This document shows positions 1 through 7,821 of a stretch of DNA of 64,000 bases, one piece after another (the first letter of the stretch is position 1; each line of letters opens with the position of its first letter). This DNA is from Thauera terpenica 58Eu (lineage in GTDB: Bacteria; Pseudomonadota; Gammaproteobacteria; Burkholderiales; Rhodocyclaceae). The DNA lies in contig NZ_ATJV01000103.1 in NCBI RefSeq assembly GCF_000443165.1, forward strand, positions 82,388 through 146,387, written 5' to 3'. A program made the position numbers and the translations under genes. The notes under the pieces were generated by a model that saw nothing but the letters and a program-made list of their open reading frames with translations, was not told the DNA's origin and did no database searches.

Positions 1-1212
1 TCGCTGCCGGGCAACGGCACCACGCTCGCCACCCATGCCGATCGTGAGCAGCTGTTCAAGGAGGCGGGGCACCGCATCGTCGACCTGGCACGGCGCTACT
101 ACGAGCACGATGACGAGTCGGCGCTGCCGCGTTCGATTGCGAGCTTCGCCGCGTTCGAGAACGCGATCAGCCTCGACGTCGCCATGGGCGGCTCGACCAA
201 CACCGTGCTGCACCTGCTGGCCGCCGCGCACGAGGCGGGCGTGGACTTCACCATGAAGGACATCGACCGCATCAGCCGGCGCGTGCCCTGCCTGTGCAAG
301 GTGGCGCCCGCCATCGCCGATGTGCACGTCGAGGACGTGCACCGTGCAGGCGGCATCATGAGCATCCTCGGTGAGCTCGATCGCGCCGGCCTCATCAACC
401 GCGAGGTGCCGACTGTGCACAGCAGGAGCATGGCGGAGGCCATCGCGCGCTGGGACATCATGCAGGCGCATGACCCCGAGGTGTTCAGGCTGTTTCGCGC
501 CGCGCCCGGTGGGGTGCCGACGCAGGTCGCGTTCTCGCAGAACCGGCGCTGGAACGAGCTCGACATGGATCGCGCGCACGGCATCATCCGTGACCACGCC
601 CATGCTTTCAGCCAGGACGGCGGCCTCGCCGTGCTCTACGGCAACATCGCCGAGAAAGGCTGCATCGTGAAGACGGCGGGTGTCGATGAGTCGATCTGGA
701 AGTTCACCGGCAAGGCACGGGTGTACGAAAGCCAGGAAGATGCGGTGGAGGGCATTCTGGGTGAACAGGTGCAGCCCGGTGAGGTGGTCATCATTCGCTA
801 CGAAGGGCCGAAGGGCGGGCCGGGGATGCAGGAAATGCTCTATCCGACCTCCTACCTGAAGAGCCGGGGGCTGGGTGCGCAATGCGCGCTGCTCACCGAC
901 GGGCGCTTCTCGGGTGGCACGTCTGGCCTTTCCATCGGTCACGCCTCGCCCGAGGCCGCCTGCGGCGGTGCGATCGCCCTGATCGAGGATGGCGACACGA
1001 TTGCGATCGACATTCCGCAGCGCAGCATCGAGCTCGTCATTTCTGCGGACGAACTCGCCGCGCGCCGGCGTGCGATGGACGCCAAGGGTGCTGCGGCCTG
1101 GAAGCCCGTCAAGCGCGAGCGCCTGGTGTCGGCTGCCCTGCAGGCCTACGCCGCGCTCACCACCTCGGCCGATACCGGCGCGGTGCGCGACGTGACTCAG
1201 GTGCAGCGTTGA
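1..1212 (+). CDS. ilvD: Dihydroxy-acid dehydratase, 3' part (5' end outside window)
   Basis: The reading frame is open from the first base, so the gene starts upstream; 403 residues are visible. If the protein has the usual length of about 616 residues, this is the last two thirds. IlvD dehydrates 2,3-dihydroxy-isovalerate and 2,3-dihydroxy-3-methylvalerate to the 2-keto acids of valine and isoleucine synthesis, using an Fe-S cluster in the cytosol. The first visible residues SLPGNGT and the later MGGSTNT and [11 protein letters not shown] motifs are family hallmarks. The cysteines that hold the Fe-S cluster lie in the missing part. The related Edd (6-phosphogluconate dehydratase) is less likely given the C-terminal sequence. 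The stop codon is followed at once by the promoter of the next gene. Confidence 0.93.
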   Translation, partial: SLPGNGTTLATHADREQLFKEAGHRIVDLARRYYEHDDESALPRSIASFAAFENAISLDVAMGGSTNTVLHLLAAAHEAGVDFTMKDIDRISRRVPCLCKVAPAIADVHVEDVHRAGGIMSILGELDRAGLINREVPTVHSRSMAEAIARWDIMQAHDPEVFRLFRAAPGGVPTQVAFSQNRRWNELDMDRAHGIIRDHAHAFSQDGGLAVLYGNIAEKGCIVKTAGVDESIWKFTGKARVYESQEDAVEGILGEQVQPGEVVIIRYEGPKGGPGMQEMLYPTSYLKSRGLGAQCALLTDGRFSGGTSGLSIGHASPEAACGGAIALIEDGDTIAIDIPQRSIELVISADELAARRRAMDAKGAAAWKPVKRERLVSAALQAYAALTTSADTGAVRDVTQVQR

Positions 1213-1241
1213 TTGACCGCTGGGAAAGCCCTCTCTAACAT
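1213..1241 (+). promoter_or_regulatory. Sigma-70 promoter TTGACC-N17-TAACAT
   Basis: A -35 box TTGACC (1213-1218) and a -10 box TAACAT (1236-1241) are separated by exactly 17 bases and begin on the base after the ilvD stop codon. The predicted start of transcription is at about 1248-1249, on or next to the ATG at 1249. The first gene would therefore have almost no leader. Confidence 0.6.
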
Positions 1242-1248
1242 CGGCGCC

Positions 1249-1443
1249 ATGGAAACCGAACTTGCCCAGCTCGAGACTCAGCTCGAACAACTCATTGGCC
1301 GCTACGGCCGCCTGAAAGCCGACAACAGCGGCCTGCATGGACGCGTCGCGCAACTCGAGGCCGACAACCGCAAGCTCTCGGCCAAGCTCAAGCTTGCCAC
1401 CGAGCGGCTTGAGGCCGTGCTCGACAAATTGCCGGAGGCTTGA
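1249..1443 (+). CDS. Short coiled-coil protein, TIGR02449 / ZapB-like
   Basis: This 64-residue protein is almost entirely heptad-like coiled coil rich in Leu, Glu, Gln and Lys, with no signal peptide or membrane segment. It resembles the small TIGR02449 family that sits beside zapA in many beta- and gammaproteobacteria and is presumed to act in cell division. The frame could extend upstream to a TTG at 1213, but that codon is the -35 box, so I chose the ATG at 1249. There is no Shine-Dalgarno sequence between promoter and ATG, which fits a leaderless message. The stop TGA (1441-1443) lies just before zapA, whose ribosome binding site is in the end of this gene. Confidence 0.75.
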   Translation: METELAQLETQLEQLIGRYGRLKADNSGLHGRVAQLEADNRKLSAKLKLATERLEAVLDKLPEA

Positions 1444-1448
1444 GAAAC

Positions 1449-1751
1449 GTGTCGATGAATCAACTGGATGTGATGTTGCTGGGCAAGGAGTATCGGGTTT
1501 CGTGCACTCCCGAAACGCGGGACGAGCTGCTGGCAACCGTGGCCTACCTCAGCGACAAGTTCTCGGATCTGAGCGTGAAGACAAACGCGACAGGCGAAAA
1601 GCTGGCGGTCATGACCGCCCTCAATATCGCCCATGAATTCCTCCAGCATCAGCGTGGCGACGGGTTTGACATGGCGGGTGTGAAGCGTAGAATCGGACTC
1701 ATGAAAGCACGCCTCGATGGGGTGCTGGAGCAACAGGAAAAGCCTTTCTGA
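1449..1751 (+). CDS. zapA: Cell division protein ZapA
   Basis: ZapA is a small cytosolic protein that bundles FtsZ filaments at mid-cell. The 100-residue product has the family pattern: an N-terminal beta region (LDVMLLGKEYRVSC), a central stretch around TPETRDELLATVAYL and a C-terminal helix that forms the dimer coiled coil. The GTG at 1449 is preferred because GGAGG (1434-1438) lies 10 bases upstream; the ATG at 1455 is possible, and an upstream TTG at 1440 is not needed. Its position after a short coiled-coil gene and before 6S RNA is the conserved arrangement in this group. Confidence 0.9.
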   Translation: MSMNQLDVMLLGKEYRVSCTPETRDELLATVAYLSDKFSDLSVKTNATGEKLAVMTALNIAHEFLQHQRGDGFDMAGVKRRIGLMKARLDGVLEQQEKPF

Positions 1752-1972
1752 GGGAGCGCTCCGGGCAAGCCGAAATGCAGTACCGATCAATCCCCTGCAG
1801 TGTTCGTCGAAGTCGTAGATTCCTTGAACCAATAGTCGAGAGACTCGGTTGCCGACCATTGATGCCGCTGGTGTGAACGCCCCTAGTCGGGTGATCCTGA
1901 AGCGGAAGGAACGCAGCCTCCCTGAACCCTAGGTTCAGGACACTCGGCCTAGACGGCACAGGCGGGGGGCCA
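1752..1972 (+). ncRNA. ssrS: 6S RNA
   Basis: 6S RNA mimics an open promoter and sequesters sigma-70 RNA polymerase in stationary phase. The region directly after zapA is the conserved location of ssrS and holds no ORF. It contains the typical 3' arm elements: a CCTGAAC/GTTCAGG hairpin at about 1921-1939 followed by a GGC-rich strand that can partly pair with the 5' part (AAGCCGA near 1768 with TCGGCCT near 1945). The exact ends are estimates, and I could not fold the whole molecule. Confidence 0.62.
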
Positions 1973-1976
1973 AACG

Positions 1977-2008
1977 AAAAGGCGCAGCCATGACGGTTGC
2001 GCCTTTTT
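1977..2008 (+). terminator. Rho-independent terminator after 6S RNA
   Basis: An inverted repeat AAAAGGCGCA / TGCGCCTTTTT with an 11-base loop ends in five T. It closes the zapA-6S unit. From 2009 to 2167 I see no gene. Confidence 0.8.
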
Positions 2009-2167
2009 GCGTTTACTTTGCGTGTACCGGGGATTTTCGCCAAGTGCAGGGGCTGGCGCGCGGCACCCCGTATTGAAAACTTCGAACCCGGGCCGCCGTG
2101 ACCAGGTCCATCACGGGCATCGTCCGGTTGCGGGCGACGATAGCCTAAGCAATAAGGATCTCTGTGC

Positions 2168-2974
2168 ATGATTTTCGATCTCTGGTGGTTGAGTTACCCG
2201 GTGCTGGGCGCGGTCGTGGGTTTCGTTGCCGGTCTGCTCGGTGTCGGTGGCGGCGGCATCATGGTGCCCATCCTGACGACGCTCTTCCTCGCCCAGGGCT
2301 TTGCGCTGGCGCAGGTGGTGCACATGGCGCTCGGTACCTCGATGGCCGCCATCGTGCTGACCTCGATCTCCAGCCTGCGCGCCCATCATGCCCATGGCGC
2401 AGTGCATTGGGGCGTGGTGCGCCGGATCACGCCCGGCATCCTCGTGGGCACCTTTGCCGGCACTTTCATTGCGTCCAGGGTGGATACGGCGGGGCTGGCG
2501 ATCTTCTTCGCCGTGTTCATGGCCTACGTGTCGATTCAGATGCTGCTCAACATCAAGCCCAAGCCCAGCCGCGAGTTGCCCGGCCTGGCGGGCATGACGG
2601 CTGTCGGTCTGGGCATAGGCGGCGTGTCGGCGCTGGTGGCGATCGGTGGCGGCTCGCTGTCGGTACCCTTCATGACCTGGTGCAACCTCAAGGTGCAGAA
2701 CGCGATCGGCACGTCGGCGGCGATCGGGCTGCCGATCGCGCTCGCCGGCACCCTCGGCTATCTCGTCAATGGCTGGAACGCCGCTGGAACCCCCGCGCTG
2801 ACGCTGGGCTATGTGTATCTGCCCGCGCTCGTGCTGGTGTCACTGGTCAGCATGGTGATGGCGCCGATGGGCGCGCGCCTGGCGCATCGCTTGCCGGTGG
2901 CGCTGCTGAAGAAGATCTTTGCCGGCTTGCTGATGGCGCTGTGCGCGAAGATGCTGCACAGCATCTTTGGCTGA
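2168..2974 (+). CDS. TSUP (TauE/SafE) family membrane permease
   Basis: The 268-residue protein is hydrophobic throughout, with about eight predicted membrane segments. It shows the internal duplication of the TauE/SafE family: a glycine-rich loop GLLGVGGGG at about 22-30 and a second copy GIGGVSALVAIGGG near 145-158. Family members export or import sulfite, sulfonates or other organosulfur anions; the substrate here cannot be read from sequence. The ATG follows AAGGA (2153-2157) at 10 bases. It stands alone between the zapA unit and the convergent zinc genes. Confidence 0.85.
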   Translation: MIFDLWWLSYPVLGAVVGFVAGLLGVGGGGIMVPILTTLFLAQGFALAQVVHMALGTSMAAIVLTSISSLRAHHAHGAVHWGVVRRITPGILVGTFAGTFIASRVDTAGLAIFFAVFMAYVSIQMLLNIKPKPSRELPGLAGMTAVGLGIGGVSALVAIGGGSLSVPFMTWCNLKVQNAIGTSAAIGLPIALAGTLGYLVNGWNAAGTPALTLGYVYLPALVLVSLVSMVMAPMGARLAHRLPVALLKKIFAGLLMALCAKMLHSIFG

Positions 2975-3008
2975 CGTGAGCGCGGCGCGGGCACGCGGCC
3001 GTTTCGGT

Positions 3009-3959
3009 CTAGGGCGCGGGGCGGAGGGCCTCGTGCAGGGTCTTGAAGTTGGAGCGCATCATCGACAGATAGTCGGGCGCCGGACCGCCCGCCGCCGACA
3101 GCGCGTCCGAGTACAGGGTGCCCCCGACGCGAGTGCCGCTTTCGCTGCGGATGCGCTCGATCAGGCGCGGCTCGACCACGTTTTCGATGAAGACCGCGGG
3201 GATTTCTTCCGTCTTGAGCTGGCGGATCAGGCTGGCGACGTCCTTGGCGGTGGGTTCGGCGTTGTTCGATACGCCAACCGGTGACAGGAAGCGGATGCCG
3301 TAGGCCTGGCCGAAGTAGGCGAAGGCGTCGTGCGAACTCACCACCTTGCGGCGCTCGCTGGGCAGGGCTGCGAAGGCGGCGCGGATCTCGCTGTCGAGCG
3401 CTTTGAGCTCACCGTTGTAGCGCTCGGCGTTGGCACGATAAGTGTCGGCGTGGGTGGGGTCGGTGAGTGCCAGCGCGGCGGCGATATTGGCCACATAGCG
3501 CTGTGCGTTGCCAAGGTCCTGCCAGGCGTGCGGGTCGGCAGCGTGCGCGTGGCCGTGCTGGTAGGCGTGGCTATCGTGGCCGTGGTCATCGCCATCGACC
3601 ATCGCCAGCGTGTTGATGCCCGCGCTGGCGACCACGATCTGGCCCTTGAAGCCGCCCGAGCGCGCGAGCCGCGTCATCCAGTCGTCGAAGCCCAGGCCAT
3701 TGACCACCACCAGCGCGGAGGCGCCGATGGCACGGGCGTCGGACGGACGCGGCTGGAAGGCGTGGGCGTCTTCGTCGGTGCCCACCAGGGTTCGAACATT
3801 GACCTTGTCGCCACCGACCTGGCGCACGAGGTCGCCCAGGATGCTGAAACTGGTCGTCACCTCCAGCGCCGGTGGCTGCGCCAGGGTGGTCGTGCTGCTG
3901 AGGGTGAACAGGCCAAGGGCGGCGGCAAAGCGGCACAGCGTCAGTCGGTGGGTTTTCAT
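3009..3959 (-). CDS. znuA: Zinc ABC transporter, periplasmic binding protein ZnuA-type
   Basis: This 316-residue protein captures metal in the periplasm for the ZnuBC importer. It has a signal peptide (about 1-27) and the cluster A-I fold. Likely metal ligands are His66 (DEDAHAF), His144 (DPHAW), His210 (SSHDAF) and Asp285 (YSDALS). A histidine at the third position, where manganese binders usually have Glu, favours zinc. A His/Asp-rich loop at about 122-141 is another feature of zinc proteins. It is the last gene of a minus-strand run zur - small peptide - znuC - znuB - znuA, with 40 bases between it and znuB. Confidence 0.9.
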   Translation of the reverse strand: MKTHRLTLCRFAAALGLFTLSSTTTLAQPPALEVTTSFSILGDLVRQVGGDKVNVRTLVGTDEDAHAFQPRPSDARAIGASALVVVNGLGFDDWMTRLARSGGFKGQIVVASAGINTLAMVDGDDHGHDSHAYQHGHAHAADPHAWQDLGNAQRYVANIAAALALTDPTHADTYRANAERYNGELKALDSEIRAAFAALPSERRKVVSSHDAFAYFGQAYGIRFLSPVGVSNNAEPTAKDVASLIRQLKTEEIPAVFIENVVEPRLIERIRSESGTRVGGTLYSDALSAAGGPAPDYLSMMRSNFKTLHEALRPAP

Positions 3960-3999
3960 GGCGGCACGTCAGGGTGAGTGGATGGGAAGTGGGGAGCGG

Positions 4000-4866
4000 T
4001 CAGGACTCGAGGTGGTGGCGCACCGGCAGGCGGCCGGCCAGCAGCCCGCCCGGTGCGGCGAGCAGCGAGATGAAATACACCAGGCCACACATCAACACGA
4101 TTGCCGGCCCGGCCGGCACGTCGGCGTGGAAGGACAGCAGCAGGCCGGCGGCGCCACTGCCGAAGGCGAACAGCACGGCGAGCAGCAGCAGCATGGGCAG
4201 GCCGCGCGCCCATAGCCGCGCTGCGGCCGAAGGCAGGATCATGATGCCCACTGCCATCAGGGTGCCAAGGGCGTGAAAGCCGCTCACCAGGTTGAGCACC
4301 ACCAGCATCAGAAAGCCGTAATGCGCCGCCGCAGACCAGTTGCTGACGCCGCGCAGAAAGGCCGGATCAAAGCACTCCATCACCAGCGGGCGGAACAGCA
4401 AGGCGAGGCAGAACAGGGTGACGCTGGCGATCGTGGTGATCAGCAGCAGTGAGCCGTCGTCCAGTGCCAGCACCGAGCCGAACAGCACATGCAGCAGGTC
4501 GAGGTTGCGCCCGCGCAGCGACACGATCATCACGCCTGCTGCCAGCGACAGCAGGTAGAAGGCGGCGAGGCTGGCGTCTTCCTTGAGCACCGACGCGCGC
4601 GTGACCACGCCTGCGGCGAGCACCACGAACAGTCCGGCGATGATGCCACCAATCGTCATCGCGCCCAGCGACAAGCCGAAGGTGAGGTAGCCGAGCGCCG
4701 CGCCGGGCAGGATGGCGTGGCTCATGGCGTCGCCCATCAGGCTCATGCGGCGCAGCAGCAGGAACACGCCGACCGGCGTGGCGCCCAGCGCAAGCGCCAG
4801 GCAGCCGGCCAGTGCGCGGCGCATGAAGGCAAAGTCGGTGAAGGGCGAGATGAGGAAGTCGGTCAC
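4000..4866 (-). CDS. znuB: Zinc ABC transporter permease ZnuB
   Basis: This 288-residue inner-membrane protein is the ABC-3 family permease of the zinc importer, with about eight hydrophobic segments. The sequence near residues 42-65 (RRMSLMGDAMSHAILPGAALGY, split here as RRMSLMGDAMSH and AILPGAALGY) is the typical ABC-3 signature. It lies 60 bases after znuC and 40 bases before znuA on the same strand. Confidence 0.93.
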   Translation of the reverse strand: MTDFLISPFTDFAFMRRALAGCLALALGATPVGVFLLLRRMSLMGDAMSHAILPGAALGYLTFGLSLGAMTIGGIIAGLFVVLAAGVVTRASVLKEDASLAAFYLLSLAAGVMIVSLRGRNLDLLHVLFGSVLALDDGSLLLITTIASVTLFCLALLFRPLVMECFDPAFLRGVSNWSAAAHYGFLMLVVLNLVSGFHALGTLMAVGIMILPSAAARLWARGLPMLLLLAVLFAFGSGAAGLLLSFHADVPAGPAIVLMCGLVYFISLLAAPGGLLAGRLPVRHHLES

Positions 4867-4926
4867 GGTGAGGGCGCAATGAAGGTGCTGCGAAGTGGGG
4901 CGAAGAGCTGCAGGGGTGATCCGGGG

Positions 4927-5781
4927 CTAGTGGCGATGCGCGGCGTGACCGTGCGCCTCGGGGTGGGCTTGCGGCTGCGCAGCGCCAGGCAGGGGGGGGG
5001 CGGTGGCGGGCGCGCCTTCGAGCTGGCATTCGGGTGCGTCGTCGTTGAACGCTTCGGACAGGTGGCGCGCGCGCGCGAGCAGTTCAGTCGTCAATACCTG
5101 GGCGGTGGGGCCGAATGCCACCGGTTCGCGCGACAGCAACAAACAGGTCGGAAAGTGGCGGCGCACCTGCTCGAGGTCGTGCACCACGGTGAGCACCGTG
5201 CGTCCTTCGCGATGCCAGCCCAGGATGAGGGCGATGAGATCATCCACGGTGCGAGTGTCGATGGCCGCGAAGGGCTCGTCGAGCAGGATCAGCGGCGCAT
5301 CCTGCAGGATCAGGCGGGCAAAGCGCGCGCGCTGCAGCTGCCCGCCCGACAGCGAGCCGATCAGACGCGCCTCGAAACCGGCCATGCCCACCGCGGCCAG
5401 GGCGTCGTGCACGCGCTGGCGCTGCGCCCGCGACAGGCCCCCGAAGGCGCCCACTTCGCGCCATAGTCCCATGGCGACGACGTCGAACACCGACACCGGA
5501 AAACCATGGTCGATCTCGCCACGCTGCGGCAGATAGGCGAGCGCGCGCGGGTGCACGCCGGGCATCAGGATGCGGCCACCGATCGGGCGCAGCTCGCCCG
5601 CCAGGCCTTTGAGCAGGGTGGACTTGCCGGCGCCGTTGGGGCCAATGACAGCCACCAGCGCGCCGGCCGCAATGTCGCCGCTGAGGTGGTGCACCGCCGG
5701 GTGGCGGTCATAGCCCAGCGTGAGGTTTTCGATTCGGATCAAGGGAGTGGCAGGATGCGTGTTCAATTCATCGCCCACCAT
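4927..5781 (-). CDS. znuC: Zinc ABC transporter ATP-binding protein ZnuC
   Basis: The 284-residue ATPase drives zinc import through ZnuB. It has Walker A GPNGAGKST (47-55), the signature LSGGQ (144-148), Walker B LILLDEP (164-170) and a switch histidine in VVHDL. The last 15 or so residues form a His-rich tail (AHGHAAHRH), which may bind or sense zinc. Three start codons are possible: ATG 5781, GTG 5778 and TTG 5766; none has a clear ribosome binding site. From 5781 the gene overlaps the end of the small upstream gene by 19 bases, which suggests coupled translation. Confidence 0.9.
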   Translation of the reverse strand: MVGDELNTHPATPLIRIENLTLGYDRHPAVHHLSGDIAAGALVAVIGPNGAGKSTLLKGLAGELRPIGGRILMPGVHPRALAYLPQRGEIDHGFPVSVFDVVAMGLWREVGAFGGLSRAQRQRVHDALAAVGMAGFEARLIGSLSGGQLQRARFARLILQDAPLILLDEPFAAIDTRTVDDLIALILGWHREGRTVLTVVHDLEQVRRHFPTCLLLSREPVAFGPTAQVLTTELLARARHLSEAFNDDAPECQLEGAPATAPPLPGAAQPQAHPEAHGHAAHRH

Positions 5782-5936
5782 ACGGTGAGCCACAGCACAC
5801 CACTGCCCAGCGTTGCAAGGCCCAGGCGCGCGCCAACGCCGACGCCGAGCAGGCTGCGCGGCGGGTAGGCCCACGGTCTGGGTGCAGGGGAAGGGGGCTT
5901 GCGCTCGTGCGCGTGATGGTGCGCGGTGTTGTTCAT
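5763..5936 (-). CDS. 57-residue His-rich single-span membrane peptide in the zinc operon
   Basis: The reading frame starts with an ATG that overlaps the zur stop codon (ATGA, 5936-5933), and its end overlaps the start of znuC. The product begins MNNTAHHHAHERK, continues with a proline-rich stretch and ends in one hydrophobic span from about residue 29 to 56. I do not recognise a family. The tight couplings on both sides argue for a real gene. A role in metal handling or in the ZnuBC complex is inferred from the histidines and the position. CbtB-like cobalt peptides are similar in size but carry their histidines after the membrane span. Confidence 0.6.
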   Translation of the reverse strand: MNNTAHHHAHERKPPSPAPRPWAYPPRSLLGVGVGARLGLATLGSGVLWLTVWWAMN

Positions 5937-6412
5937 CGCGCCTCCATCTTGAGGCCGCGGCGGCCGCAGTCGGCACAGGCGCCGTGCAGCACGAGTTCGC
6001 TGCGGTCCAGCTCGAAGCCGGCAGGCAGCGCCGGCTTCGAGTCGGAGGGCACGTCTTCCAGGCACAGCACCTGGCCGCAACGGTCGCAGTGGAAGTGTGC
6101 GTGGCGGTGCTCGCCGCCGCGCCGGATCTCGAAGCGCCAGGCGCGCTCACTGGCCGCGATGCGCTGCGCGATGTCCTTGTCGACGAGCCATTCGAGCGCG
6201 CGATAGAGCGTGACACGGTCGTGGGCGATGCCGGCATCGGTGAGCGCGACACCGACCTCGTCATGGGACAGCGGGTGCGCAGCGCCCTGCAAGGCCTCGA
6301 TGACGGCGACCCGGGTGCGCGTGACGCGGCCGCCGTGCGCGGCAATCAGCGCGCTGGCGGTGGTCGCGGGGAAATCCGCAGGAACAGGGCTGGAAGAGGC
6401 AGGGGCGGGCAT
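5933..6412 (-). CDS. zur: Fur-family zinc uptake regulator Zur
   Basis: The protein is a Fur-type repressor, most likely the zinc sensor Zur because it leads the znu operon. From ATG 6412 it has 159 residues: a winged-helix domain (about 18-85, with HDRVTLYRALEWL) and a dimer domain containing HRHAHFHC (102-109) and two CxxC pairs (Cys109/Cys112 and Cys146/Cys149) that form the structural zinc site. The frame extends upstream to other ATGs, but the one at 6448 falls inside the candidate operator, so the downstream start is preferred. It overlaps the next gene by ATGA. Confidence 0.87.
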   Translation of the reverse strand: MPAPASSSPVPADFPATTASALIAAHGGRVTRTRVAVIEALQGAAHPLSHDEVGVALTDAGIAHDRVTLYRALEWLVDKDIAQRIAASERAWRFEIRRGGEHRHAHFHCDRCGQVLCLEDVPSDSKPALPAGFELDRSELVLHGACADCGRRGLKMEAR

Positions 6413-6439
6413 GACAGAATGGCGGCCGTTCGAGTTTTG

Positions 6440-6456
6440 ATGCAACATTGTAGCAT
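6440..6456. promoter_or_regulatory. Candidate Zur operator between zur and the DUF2796 gene
   Basis: The sequence ATGCAACATTGTAGCAT is a 17-base near-palindrome: ATGC-ACA-TGT-GCAT match in dyad symmetry, with three unpaired positions at 5, 9 and 13. It lies in the 84-base gap between divergent zur and the DUF2796 gene and could control both. The length and AT-rich centre fit Fur-family sites; assignment to Zur is from context. Confidence 0.55.
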
Positions 6457-6496
6457 TTGAAACCTGAGCCAAGCTTGTATCTTGTGTGGAGAAGTG

Positions 6497-7075
6497 ATGA
6501 GAGCTTTTGCCCTATCCATCCTGATGGCCGGTGGTCTGGCCAGTGCCAGCCCGGTTCATGCGGACGCGGCGCACGAGCACGGTGTTGCCGTGTTGCGCGT
6601 TGTCAGTGAGGGCGCGACGCTGATGATCGAATTTGTCAGCCCGCTCGACAATCTGGTGGGTTTCGAGCATGCGCCCCGTACGGACGCACAGCGCACGGCG
6701 ATGGGCGCGGCCCAAGCCCGCCTGCGTGATGCGGCCGCGCTCTTGCAGCTGTCGGCCGAGGCAGAGTGTGTGCTGCAGGAGGTCGTGCTTGAATCGCCCT
6801 GGCTGCAGGGTGCACGCGATGAGCACGACCGGGGGCAAGACCACGACCATGACGTCAGCCCCGATCATGAACATGCGTCCGCACCCTCCGCTGCGCATGC
6901 CGAGATGGTGGCGCTCTACCACTACGAGTGCGCTGCGCCGCACAAGCTTGAGCGCCTGCACACGCGCTTGTTCGATGCTTTCCCACGACTGCATGAAGTG
7001 CGTGCTCAAAGTGCAACGGCGAAGGGGCAGGGCGCGGCGACACTGAAGCCCGCCACGCCCTACCTCTACTGGTGA
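6497..7075 (+). CDS. zrgA: DUF2796 zinc-uptake-associated protein (ZrgA-like)
   Basis: This 192-residue protein has a signal peptide (about 1-23) followed by AHEHGVAVL, a hallmark of DUF2796, and a His/Asp-rich segment at 110-134. ZrgA of Vibrio cholerae is a DUF2796 protein needed for a second zinc uptake system beside ZnuABC. The ATG at 6497 follows GGAGAAG; an upstream TTG at 6482 would put the ribosome site inside the gene. It is the first of four tightly packed genes and ends in TGATG with the next one. Zinc binding in the periplasm is inferred from the family and histidines. Confidence 0.82.
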   Translation: MRAFALSILMAGGLASASPVHADAAHEHGVAVLRVVSEGATLMIEFVSPLDNLVGFEHAPRTDAQRTAMGAAQARLRDAAALLQLSAEAECVLQEVVLESPWLQGARDEHDRGQDHDHDVSPDHEHASAPSAAHAEMVALYHYECAAPHKLERLHTRLFDAFPRLHEVRAQSATAKGQGAATLKPATPYLYW

Positions 7076-7821
7076 TGGAGAAGGCTCCTGATGCCGCACG
7101 CGCCGTGCCTGCGCCTGCGGTGGTGATGAGCGCAGTGCGATATCGCTGGCCGCGCGCGGCGGCGGACTGCCTGGCCATCGATGAGCTCGTGCTGGCCGCG
7201 GGTGAGCGCGTCTTTGTACGCGGCCCCAGCGGCAGCGGCAAGACTACCTTGCTGTCTCTGGTGGGCGGAGTCATCCAGCCGCAGGCGGGGACGGTCACGG
7301 TTGCGGGTCAGGCGCTCGATCGTTTGTCGGCCGGCGCGCGCGATCGTTTTCGGGCGGATCACGTCGGCTTCGTGTTTCAGATGTTCAACCTGCTGCCTTA
7401 TCTGTCGGCACGCGACAACATCTTGCTCGCCTGCCGTTTCTCGGCGGCGCGCCGTGCGCGGCTGAGGGCGCGCAACACTTCGCCCGCAGCCGAGCTTGCG
7501 CGCCTTGCCGAGCGCCTCGATCTGGGGGGCGATGTTCTCGCTCGCGCGGCCGCGGAGCTGTCGGTGGGCCAGCAGCAGCGCGTGGCCGCGGCGCGCGCGC
7601 TGATCGGGCGACCCGGCTTGATCATCGCTGACGAACCGACTTCGGCGCTCGACGCCGATCGCCAGCAGGCCTTCATCGATTTGCTGCGCGGCGAATGCGC
7701 GGCGGCGGGAGCGGCCTTGCTGTTCGTCAGCCACGACCTGCGACTGGCGCGGCATTTCGATCGTGTGCTGGATCTGGCCCGCATCAATCGCGTGGCCGCC
7801 TTGACGGAGCCGAGGCCATGA
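7075..7821 (+). CDS. ABC transporter ATPase of the Zrg-like zinc system
   Basis: A 248-residue ATPase of the LolD/MacB class: Walker A GPSGSGKTT (50-58), Q-loop FQMFNLLPYLS, signature LSVGQQQR and Walker B LIIADEPTSALD. The signature has Val in place of the first Gly of LSGGQ. ATG 7075 overlaps the previous stop (TGATG), and its own stop overlaps the next ATG (ATGA), so translation of the three genes is coupled. It is expected to energise the FtsX-like permease that follows. Confidence 0.87.
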   Translation: MEKAPDAARAVPAPAVVMSAVRYRWPRAAADCLAIDELVLAAGERVFVRGPSGSGKTTLLSLVGGVIQPQAGTVTVAGQALDRLSAGARDRFRADHVGFVFQMFNLLPYLSARDNILLACRFSAARRARLRARNTSPAAELARLAERLDLGGDVLARAAAELSVGQQQRVAAARALIGRPGLIIADEPTSALDADRQQAFIDLLRGECAAAGAALLFVSHDLRLARHFDRVLDLARINRVAALTEPRP

